From Ascaris suum (Eukaryota; Nematoda; Chromadorea; Rhabditida; Ascarididae): a stretch of 64,000 nt of DNA. The translations under genes were made by a program, and so were the position numbers. Positions 54,562 to 64,000 of this stretch are shown here, in pieces (within the stretch, counting starts at the first letter, position 1; each line of letters opens with the position of its first letter). Location: positions 9,052,065 to 9,116,064 of the forward strand of contig CM024171.1 of the NCBI GenBank assembly GCA_013433145.1. Reading direction: 5' to 3'. A model generated the notes under the pieces. The model was not told where the DNA came from and searched no databases. It saw only the letters and a list, made by a program, of their open reading frames with translations.

Positions 54562-55380
54562 AAAAATTCGCTTAAAGAACGGTTAAATTTGCCTTCATGA
54601 TTTTCTTCTAATTTCATGCCACATGTGAACTTAAGCCCTTTTCAAATAGGAAATTAATGCGCACGTATTAAATGGACGTAAAATATAGATGTATTTTAAA
54701 GTTTCAATAACAAATGAAACCGTTGAAAACGTACGGAATGTTCATTCTCAATTCAGCTACCAATGAAACTCTAGCTGTTTAATTGTCGAACGCCAAGCTT
54801 TACGTATTACTACGGGCAGCATCTTCACAGATTTGTATCTGCAAACGATATGTATGATTCTATCGCAAATGTATAGATTTCTACGCATACTTATTAATGT
54901 TTATTCAATAATTTCAAACTGGAAACATCTAGTGGCCGAAAATTTGGCAACTATGTATACTCCATTAAGTACTGGCCTTTGATCAAAGTGAATATACAGA
55001 TATTTAAACGGCATATTTATATTTTAGCTACGCTTTATATCGATTGGATTAGAAGGTAAGTAATAAAATTTGCGTGAACGTCCGATTCGCTCAAAATTGT
55101 GAATACATTATATCACGTTTTATTATTTGTTGGCAATTTTCAAAATTAGTTGAGTGGAAGAAGGACATTGCAAAACATAGCGTATGTGCCTTTTGTTGAT
55201 CATATTTTCTCGCCTATTTTTAGGAATAGCTGAATATATGAACGAAGAATAAACAAAGAGAAAACTCTTCTCACATTCTTCATTAACTTTGCTAACATTT
55301 CGTGCATTTCGTTCGCTAAAATTTCCATACTATTCCAGCATTCAGAAACGCAGCACTGAAGAATAGCATTTTGCAACATC

Positions 55381-55405
55381 TCACACAATATGCGCTTTTT
55401 GCATT
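55381..55405 (+). repeat. Copy of dispersed repeat core
   Basis: CACACAATATGCGCTTTTTGCATT matches the 56417 copy over 20 bases apart from its left end. Confidence 0.45.
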
Positions 55406-56416
55406 CCGGTCATCTGACCAACTATGTCCAAAAACTATCAACAATTAAAACTATATTCATAAATTCAGATATGAAATCAGGACTATCCATCAGATATAAG
55501 AGGACGAATCGCAAAATTCAAGCGCTCATTATTACAGAAAAGCTCAGGAAAGGCACATTTGAGAGAAGTATTCTTCACTTCATGAATGCAGAATTTATTT
55601 TCGAAAGTTTATTGCTCACGGACGTTCTCTAATGATCACTGGGAAAAGAAAATTTGACTAGCAAACTGCCAAACCAACTGAATTTTACAAGGTGCCTTTT
55701 AACAGGCAACTTCGAAATTTCATACGTACGAGAGTTAACCTGAGTGAAAATTTTGCAGGTGAAAAACAACGGTCTTTTGAGGTTTCTGCGAGTCGAGGAA
55801 AAATGGTGAGGGTGTATGGAGGAGACGAGTGGTGAACGGGTTTGAAGGGCGGCAGGCTCCAGTGGAAGTTGAACGACTGGCCACCGGATGTGTGAGTTTA
55901 TTCAGAAAAAAAGCTAATTTTAAACAAAATTTTTGTACAGAGTAACCAATTCTGTCATTCTATGAGTAAGTGTAAGTGTTGCAATAGGTTCTTGGAATGA
56001 AAATGCGCGAATTGCCATAGAAAACAGCGGCCGAGAGTACAGTAAATACTAGCGGTGCTCCCGAGGAAGGTCTCTAGTTTTTCGGCAAGAGGCTTTTAAA
56101 AAGCTATATATGCGCGGGAACTTTCACGGCAGACCCACGGTGAGTTCGGAAAAAAGGCAGAAAATTTTCGGCCTGAAATAAGCTAATGCGAAAAAGTTCT
56201 GAATTAAACCTTTAATTAACCCCCTCTGTGGAAAGAAGGGGAATAAGGGGAAGGGGTGGGTCAACATGAAAGAAGTTTCAGAGAATTCGTCCTTCAGTGT
56301 ACGTTATAACGGCCAATCTCGTAGCTCCAATTGCAAAAATCTAAAAAAGGCTTAGAAATTAGCAAACTTGAACCCAAGCGTTAAACTTTGAAAAGAAATA
56401 CAGATGTGACAGATGG

Positions 56417-56475
56417 GGCTGGCACAATATGCGCTTTTTGCAATACCACTTATTAAACCCACCGGGACTCGAAAT
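56417..56475 (+). repeat. Fullest copy of dispersed repeat
   Basis: GGCTGGCACAATATGCGC, then TTTTTGCAATACCAC, then CCACCGGGACTCGAA. The last part is the complement of a tRNA B-box-like TTCGAGTCCCGGT, also present at 28896. Read on the minus strand, this could be a B box followed by a family-specific tail, as in tRNA-related SINEs. Confidence 0.4.
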
Positions 56476-58833
56476 TGCCGTCGAATGACGGACGTTCACA
56501 CTAATAAATCCCTAATTATTTTCTACCTATAGAAATCATTGCAATCGGACTGGTGTAAAACGTAACCAGACCAGCAGCAAAATTCATGGAAATTTTCAAA
56601 GACATTCGACTGGATGTTTATGAATCTTCGATATACAAAATTATCAACTAGACAGCGGTAAATGAATTCGGCCCTTCAACCGGTTTCTCAAACATATAAA
56701 GACAGTGAGCGAATGCCAAACACTGATTTGTCTCTCTGAATCGATCGACTATGCAGACTCTGCACTAAAAAATTTGTTAATGAGCAATATCTAAACCAAT
56801 GCAACAGAAATTTCGTTTGCTGGTTTGTTTTATGGTGCTTGCGACTTCATACAGCTATCATGAATTACAACGAGGGAGGGAGTCATTTTATGGCTTTGAT
56901 CATAACCAGCAAACTGCACTTCCGATAGTTTACAAGTTTGCAAGTTGAAGTAAGCGGTGAATGGACATAATGATAACATTAAAACAGGAGTGACGTCATC
57001 ATAATTGGCTACCTACAAATTTAGAGTGCAAAACAAAGGCGCTCAGTGGTTGAACTATTGTACCCAGGCTAATCCCCACCAAGACGCTCAAGTAGCCTAA
57101 CTGCAGCGAATAGATACTTGATGATGAGTTAACGGAAGTGGAGGTAAACATTTTCCATCTAGAAATTCGTCTCATTGCTACAGCATGCAACGATCACTTC
57201 AAGTTGCACCGAATCTATAATCAGTGTCAGCTGTAGAACAAAAGCGTTATTTGATGATGACTTCACCTACAGTAGGTCAGGCAACTATGAATTAATCTAT
57301 TCACAGGCAATTAAACGACAGCACGAATGTATTGGCAATATAGGGGTGATATTAGCAGTTTTATTTCCCGGAAAGTTATCTTCAGGCGAACTCATTTCAG
57401 CTCAACCATCAGCGCTAACCATGAGAAAACACTTTGGCTGTAGGTGCGAATGAACTTTTATGATTGAGGAAATGCGCAATTTATTTGCCCACTGAAATAC
57501 AAAAAATTGCAATATTTGCCTGTTTTTTTTAACACATTTTGTGCTGGAACTGATGACACCAATGGATGAGATGTATCCATCTAGATTGGTTGCTTTATTT
57601 GTTTTCTTCTCAATTATGCACTATTCGATTATAATAAAACGAATTATTTTCTCATCTTATCAAGTTCTTAGACATTCTGCTATAAACGATATCTTTAAAA
57701 TGTGCTAATTATTAAGCTGCTAATTTATTCTTCTCTCTGAAAAAAATTTCTTTTGAGCCCTACTCAACATTGGGATTTTTAGAACACAGATGCGATTTAC
57801 GGAATTGTTAAGGCAACGATGCAGTATATATTTTACAATATTAAAATCTAGAGCATTTTCTCCATGCTTTTTTGAAAGAGGACGCTGCTTAGATTATTCT
57901 TTGAAATTGCCACTGAAATCATTTCCACATGCAAGTACGCATAAATATCCGTTTGTAAAATTGATATTGTTGCTATACTGCACGTGTTCAGGAGCGACTG
58001 TCATTTACATATCAACTAAGCAGCTGTAAGTGAGTATCTGAACGAAACAAAAAAAACTAAACGTATGAAAATCTGTGAAAATTTTCATGCACATATCATC
58101 GATAGAAGTTTATTACGACGAATATCAACGAATAATACTGTAAGTGATTTCAGATCTAAGAAGGTTTCAGATAAGTACTCTTGATCACTCTTGTGGTCAT
58201 ATGAGTAAGTCAATATCTAGCTTTTTCACGACGCCCATGCATCAATATGCATAAAACAACTAAGGTTCACATACGAACAACTTACCTGTCACTTATAGTT
58301 AGTCTTTGAAAATTGCAGAATAAAGAGAAAAAACAACGATAAATAGAAACGATAATATTTGCTGAATGAAAACTAGACGTCAGCCGGGTGTAGGTAGTAT
58401 ACCATGAATGGAAACGATTCAACGAGGTGACGCGTGAAATGCCTTAACAAAACGCGCACCTCAGTTCTGCTATCGGCGGAACAAGTTGACGACGTTTGTT
58501 TGGCCACTGTAATTTCGTATGATGAAAAACGCTTCTTCAGTGAGCTTGATAAATCGCTCTTTAATACGGATTATAGCGATTAGTACCATCGATTGTCGAA
58601 ATAAACATTTCCGTCGGCTTTTTGGTTTTTTTCTGCTTTTTAAAAACATTCAGCTAGGCTTTTCTGACGATCCGGTCGATTATTGTCTTTTTTTGAACGA
58701 TTCGGTCGGCTGTTTCTGCTTTTTCGGATCGCTTTTTCAATTTTTCGCTCTTTTTAAAACAATGACTGTACTTTTGTTGTTTTGCCATTCCCGAGATATG
58801 AGCAAGAACTCATTAAAAAACACGAAGTTTAGG

Positions 58834-59121
58834 ATATAAAGGTAAATGTGCAGATGGGAGACAATACTTTGCAAACAGCTGCTGCTGGTGGAAATGGTTG
58901 CCTTGCAAAGATCAACATCGTATACATCAAGCACCAATAAAGGAAAAGTGTGCCGTACGAGTTGATCCGATACAACGTTATTGAAATTGTGCTCGTCAGA
59001 GCAACTAGTATTTGTATATTATAAAGGTGTTTGTATTTTTTTTATTTGTATACAACTAGTATTTGTATATAAAGTTAAATGTGCAGATGGGAGACAATAC
59101 TTTGCAAACAGCTGCTGCTGT
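58834..59121. repeat. 55-base direct repeat plus an 18-base direct repeat
   Basis: 58834-58888 and 59067-59121 agree over about 55 bases with one difference (TAAATGTGCAGATGGGAGAC and onward through CAGCTGCTGCTG). Between them, CAACTAGTATTTGTATAT occurs at 59002 and again at 59053. The pattern is a recent local duplication. Confidence 0.8.
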
Positions 59122-60525
59122 GTGATAGGCGAAAAAATGCATAATAATGTATTCCTCATCCGTTCCACGAAGTAATCGCTTTGCTTACTTAACAGGTCGT
59201 AGAAGACGACTCGCCCAGTTATAGAGTCAATAATGAAACACAATCAGACGTATATAGATTAATAATAATGAATATAATTAGATGTCTATAAATATGTTAA
59301 ATGCTGACAGTTTTGTTTGATGGTTAATATGTGGAGTCAACGGCTGCCAAACTATGGAATGAGTTATATCGATGAAATATCACAGTCCAATCTTCAGCGG
59401 TTCTCGGGTTGAAACTACCTAATATGCTGACACAACACACACGGTCGCATGCGCGTACGTAATAACAGAGACGACATTGCCATAAGAAAGTTCTTTAAGA
59501 GAATTCCGCATCCTGAATGTCAATAAAAGAATCATGTTCATGTATTGCTTCATACTGGCATTCATTCTCGAAAGCATCTTAAGCGCAAACCGGAAGCACG
59601 CTTTGAATGACATGCTTCAAGCATTGCAATTTCACTCACGAATTCATAAAGAACAGCTACTGCTTGTCACTTGAGCTCAAATGCGCGGACGCTGATACGA
59701 TCGTATCCACTACCTCTCCTCCTTCACATCGCCACCCTCCCTGCATTAGCTTTCTCTGGAAAAGCTGAAGTAGAAAAAAGAATGAAAATCAGGATCCTCA
59801 GCCTTTAGTTGTTCAGGTTTTATTCGAAGGGGTGGAGGGAAAAAATAGGGAAAATTAGAAAGCTTGGCAATCAGAAGATAAAGGTGCTGATGCAAGATTG
59901 TGGCAAGGCTGTTGCTGGATAACACTTGTGGATTAGTAGCCAGAAAAGACATCGAGGAGGTGTTGGTAATCGATTTCAGTGTTTCAAATTACGATATTTT
60001 AAAGTATAAGAAGTCTCTTATGTCGTATAAATGTTTTTGTAAACGCGCAGTAAGCATTATTCACAGATCCTCAATGTTAATAGGGTTAACGAATTTGTTT
60101 AATGCTCCATTGCTGGTGCTTTGTCGAGGATTGTGGTTATCATTATATTAGTGATACCACGATGGGACTATTGCCACAATCTTCTACTATGTCATTACAA
60201 CACTGCCAACTATTGAAGTTGTTTTGTGAGCTAGGCTTAAATTTTCAAGAATTTATATCTTCAAAAGGGGGTTCTCAATTTGGAGGATGAAGATCCCGGA
60301 TTACAAGAACTGCAACCAAAAAAGCGCTAAATTAATGTATGCAAGATTTTTTGGATCATTATAATGAGATTGTGTCTGCGGGCATTATGTTTGTACGCAT
60401 ATGCCTTTTAAGTTGTCTGCCTCAAAGTCTTAATTAAGAAATCAATGAAACCAAGCCTTAGAAATTTGAGAGAAAATTATTAAGAAGGTGACTCTCACTA
60501 TCAACTTTCAAGGTATTCTATCAGG

Positions 60526-60762
60526 ATGTCGAGGAGCACCAGAAAAATTCGCGAGTCTGACGGTCTGTCGAACCACGCAACGATCGGTCCGCAAATTGCG
60601 TCACAAGCGGAACCAAGTGAAAAAAAAGAACGCGTCAAAGAAGCCGACTCCGTTAGTACTTTTGTAGTTCCGTTCAAGACCCGCCAGTGTGAAAAAGTGT
60701 TGATAAATGTTAGAGTATGCACAAACTGCCTTTACGGTTTGAGCGAAGCAACGGCCTTATAA
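60526..60762 (+). CDS. Small protein, 78 residues, unknown
   Basis: The ATG at 60526 lies one base after an acceptor-like GGTATTCTATCAG, the position expected for a spliced-leader site in nematodes. The frame reads MSRSTRKIRESDGLSN, then SEKKERVKEADSVSTFVVPF, and ends CTNCLYGLSEATAL with TAA. Codon use is coding-like throughout. A donor-like CCAGT|GTGAAA at 60688 means the end could be spliced instead. The antisense frame (60501-60722) is judged a shadow. No family is recognised. Confidence 0.5.
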   Translation: MSRSTRKIRESDGLSNHATIGPQIASQAEPSEKKERVKEADSVSTFVVPFKTRQCEKVLINVRVCTNCLYGLSEATAL

Positions 60763-61099
60763 GTCTTCAGCAAAAGATTCATTTTTGGAATTCGGGCGGC
60801 TTTAAGCTGCGACCAAACCGGAATAAAATCCGACCGAACTGATCGCAAACATCTGTAAATTTCCGACAGCATTGAAGTACCTAAAATTCTAGTTAGGATT
60901 TAATGTATCAACTCAAAAATTCATGTGGTAGTCACCTCTTGATGTATAATAGATCATACTTGATGAACTTCTGATTTCTAATTTCATCGGTTCCCTAGTT
61001 GAAACTATCTGATAGACAGACGGTCACATCCTTACATAGGTAACGTCATCAAAATGGAAATTAACAAATGGAAGTTTGAAAGGGCGAATGTTTACTTAC

Positions 61100-61246
61100 C
61101 TCGGCAAACTGTCGTGATCGTACCATAATTGCGTGCTGTGAAGCGAAATCACCTCTATGCTGCGGAAGATCACTGCTATCGAAAATGCGCAACTCAGGAT
61201 TACCCTGAACGGCCGATTCCATCGGCTCCAGTAAGTCGTCTCGTGG
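61100..61246 (-). CDS. Well-supported internal exon, 49 residues
   Basis: The acceptor GGTTTCTTTGCAG and donor GAG|GTAAGT are both near-perfect and the frame is open in phase 0 at both ends. It reads PRDDLLEPMESAVQGNPEL and ends MVRSRQFAE. It may be an upstream exon of the Ser-rich gene ending at 32779, but no exon linking them through 50.1-61.1 kb was found, so it may be a separate gene. Confidence 0.6.
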
Positions 61247-63770
61247 CTGCAAAGAAACCATTACAAAATGAGCACATCACTTGCACTGATTAACACACAT
61301 ATTAGCGGAAAAGATACACGGAGAATTATTTCTGCTGGGCGCACCTCACAAAGCAAATAAAACTAACCACTCAGTTATTCTTTTAATATCGAGTGCAGAA
61401 AAGGGGAACCAGAAACACACGTTCATGAAAAAATATTCAGCTGTATCAAAATGAAGAATTCTCGGACTGAAAATAAATCTAAATACGTGACTGATATGCT
61501 AGAACGATTATATTTCCGTTATCATAGCACTCATGACTGTCGTTTACTAATGCGATCAAATATTACAGCCTTACATGTGATGATCTTTTCCCTATTGACT
61601 GATCACAAAAGACTCTCCCACACGTATTTCCGTCGATTCTAGAATTTCACATCCCCTTAAATAAACTGCTTTACCGAATTGGAGGCTGTTTTTCAAGATG
61701 CATACATTGACAAATTTATATCCACCAATAATTGCGAGTTGAGATTATTCGACTAGACCCACTGAACAGAGAAACATCGTGCTGTTGTTGCACAGCTACC
61801 TGCACTGACCAATAAGCATTCCAGTTGACAGCCCAGCACATTTGTACAATGTGCCGGATGAGGATGCGTATGTCGGTATACAAGCTGCATATATTGACCA
61901 ATGCGGTGGGCTGTCAACAAGTGGCCTCTCATATTGAGACGACATGAACTTGAAGTGCCCCACGTGTTCAGATGCGCTAAGTTAAACACACGCGGACCGT
62001 TCAAAAGGAATCTCTATCGGTGTATCGCTTTGAATCGACTAATAATTTGTACTTCTTCACACAACATTTTTACTGCCAACGCACTGGAATATTATTGAAT
62101 GCAAATACAGCGTAATATATGTCATCTTAACTTCATATGAGACGAATTCTCAAAAGAGGGTTGGGTTCCACATTTACATTAAGTTCTGTTTTTTAATGCA
62201 AACTTCAAAATCCTAACAAATACTACTTGGTGGAATAAAATACAAATATAGTAGAACACTTGTTAACTTTATTGCAAATGTAAGAGTGCTAAAAATTCAA
62301 GAAATTATTTATTCAGTAAGGAAATTCGAATGACCGCTTATCTAAGTCTGATTTTTGTCGATTTATTGAGCGCAGGTTGAAAGAAATGTTACCCTCATAA
62401 TATGATGTTAATGCCGTGACACGCTGTGACCGCACATAAATTCAACTAATTCAGGTCATGGCCATTATATATTTCAGTATAAATTAGACTCATCGTTCAG
62501 TTCACTCGTTAATATACCATTCAGTTCACTCGTTAAACAAATAAGCGAGACGTTCGATCAGAATGAATTAACTAACCTCTTCATTTCCCCCTTAAATATT
62601 ATTCATATTTCTTCATTTTCTGATATGACCACTCTTGATGTACCAGTTATAGAGAATATTGTTCAGTTGGTCAGAGAATAAATAACCAAACATTAAGCTG
62701 GTGAGTTCATGAACTTGTTATAGCACATTCAAGACTGTCTTGTTTCTTAAAACAGGAAAGGAACTATTTCCATCACCAAGAACAAAATGCTTTTTGAAGT
62801 ACTCGATCAGAATTGGCTTATTCTTAGCTAGTTACCTATAACTATCATGTATACGCGGAACTTTTGAGGAATGACGAAAATTAAGAGAAATGCGCTCTCG
62901 TCTTATCCACTGAACGATGAATGAATAACGGATTGAGTAGAAATTTTAGAATTTCTTCATTCCTTTGTTCTTTATTCCCTTAAAGGAAGATTTTCTCTGA
63001 GCAAAATTCATGAAAAAATTCACTTCATATGTTTTCAACAATGACGATACTTTGACAACCAATCATACGCTTAATTAACACATTCCGCTGGTGTCATTGC
63101 AGTGAGATCACAACTCTCATTAACGGATTACCGCATCCAAAAAAACGCTCAATTGCAGAAAAATTTAGTGATATCTGCAAATTTGCTCTAATTGAAGATT
63201 CTTCCAATAATTTTTTAAAAAAATCGACGCCAATTTTTCTTCCAAATTTCTCAAATTTCGCCGAAAATTTTTTCGCAATATATCAGATTGTTCTTCTTTT
63301 TTATGTTCTCTCTGGAAAGACATTTCAACGAGTTGTTTGTTTCATCGTTATTCATTGCAATCGAAGCAATAAATCATTCGTTATCTGAGAAATCACCAAA
63401 AGCAGTCGAGTCATTTTAATTTCAAATGTGATGGGTTTTGGCACAGTAATGATGCACACCGCACGTAACGGACAACCTGTTCAACGCGCTGTTACAACAT
63501 ATGCCGTAATTCGAATATATTTATGCATTGCATGACGTGCAAAAAATTTCCGATTGTTGAGGAAACATGAATTTGTAGTTTGCGAATTTTCTTGTAAAAT
63601 ATTGAAATAATAATGCAAAAATTTCCAGTAAAATAGCTTTAGGAATGATGCTGTTGCAAAGCGTTACCAATTGAGGAGCAAAAAAACCTTCACATAAAAC
63701 GGTTAAGATTGTAAAAATAAAAATGCAACGAGCGAATTTCAGTTGCTATAGTGTGAAGTGCTTAGATATC
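61247..63770. other. Gene-poor stretch
   Basis: A plus frame at 61451-61642 (MLERLYFRYHSTHDCRLL) has coding-like codons but no splice support. TTGACAGCCCA at 61827 and TGGGCTGTCAA at 61905 form an inverted repeat. The rest is AT-rich with nothing I can support. Confidence 0.35.
62496..62536. repeat. 17-base direct repeat
   Basis: TTCAGTTCACTCGTTAA at 62496-62512 and again at 62520-62536, in tandem with a seven-base gap. Confidence 0.8.
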
Positions 63771-63834
63771 ATGAATTTAGAGTTCGGTGAAGTAGAGAGT
63801 CTGTTCGCGTCGATTTCTAACCCCAAAGAAAGAG
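63771..63834 (+). CDS. Candidate first exon at window edge
   Basis: ATG at 63771 opens MNLEFGEVESLFASISNPKE with coding-like codons and ends at a donor AAGAG|GTAACT; GTGCTTAG seven bases upstream could be an acceptor. The minus frame 63967-63746 (SGESVKTAVASAFGHCLK) is also coding-like, so the strand is uncertain. Confidence 0.3.
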
Positions 63835-64000
63835 GTAACTGAAGGGCAGACAGTGCAATCCGACCGGTACTAGAGAAGTGCTCCTTGAAGCTAGGTTTTA
63901 AGCAGTGTCCGAATGCTGATGCAACTGCCGTTTTTACGGATTCTCCAGACTGATCGCATTTCAGCAAATGAACATCTCATCTCAAAGGTTCTACATTCCT

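Larger units (their letters stand above)
51650..60520. other. Long gene-poor stretch
   Basis: Very AT-rich, with no confident gene. Weak candidates are a minus exon-like stretch after CTATTCTTCAG at 55362 (MEILANEMHEMLAKLMKNV), a minus Ser/Thr/Pro frame at about 55750-55915, a minus frame at 56999-57190 and a plus frame at 58519-58839. Some may be missing exons of the large minus-strand gene, whose next good exon is at 61100. Confidence 0.35.

Overview
This is eukaryotic nuclear DNA, almost certainly from a nematode. Open frames are short, coding islands are interrupted by GT-AG introns with TTTCAG/TTGCAG-type acceptors, no bacterial operons or ribosome-binding sites occur, and the best recognised gene is a SEC14-like CRAL-TRIO plus GOLD protein of the nematode CGR-1/CTG type. 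AT richness with introns of 0.1-3 kb would fit a parasitic (for example ascaridoid-like) nematode, but the species is a guess. The listed open frames are mostly fragments, so the gene models here were assembled by hand by requiring acceptor, donor and reading phase to agree. Gene names are given only where the family is clear.

Layout. 1-475 (-): part of an unrecognised gene running off the left edge. 1976-3256 (-): an acidic, multi-exon protein of unknown family. 3.3-8.8 kb: gene-poor, with a poly-C tract, a CAA/CAG-rich tract and decayed coding-like islands. 8801-12930 (+): a four-exon, 127-residue unknown protein. 15760-20978 (+): the seven-exon, 399-residue CRAL-TRIO/GOLD gene, with an antisense 106-residue frame in its second intron. 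21-26.6 kb: gene-poor. 26602-31097 (-): a five-exon, 243-residue unknown protein with a candidate alternative, membrane-anchored last exon and a duplicated hairpin next to the normal last exon. 31.2-32.3 kb (+): a decayed non-LTR retrotransposon. 32779-50050 (-): one long, serine-rich, probably cytoplasmic protein gene with at least eleven phase-compatible exons and two long (AT)n arrays in its introns; a further good exon at 61100-61246 may belong to it. 50.7-60.5 kb: gene-poor, with coding-like remnants and repeats. 60526-60762 (+): a small gene with an acceptor just before its ATG.

No rRNA, tRNA, CRISPR array, prokaryotic or viral gene was seen. Nothing in the window forms an obvious multi-gene pathway; the genes look like independent single-copy nematode loci. 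The most unusual signals are the hairpin duplication with a paired base change at 26.7-26.8 kb, a dispersed short repeat that may be a tRNA-related SINE, and several places where both strands read as protein.
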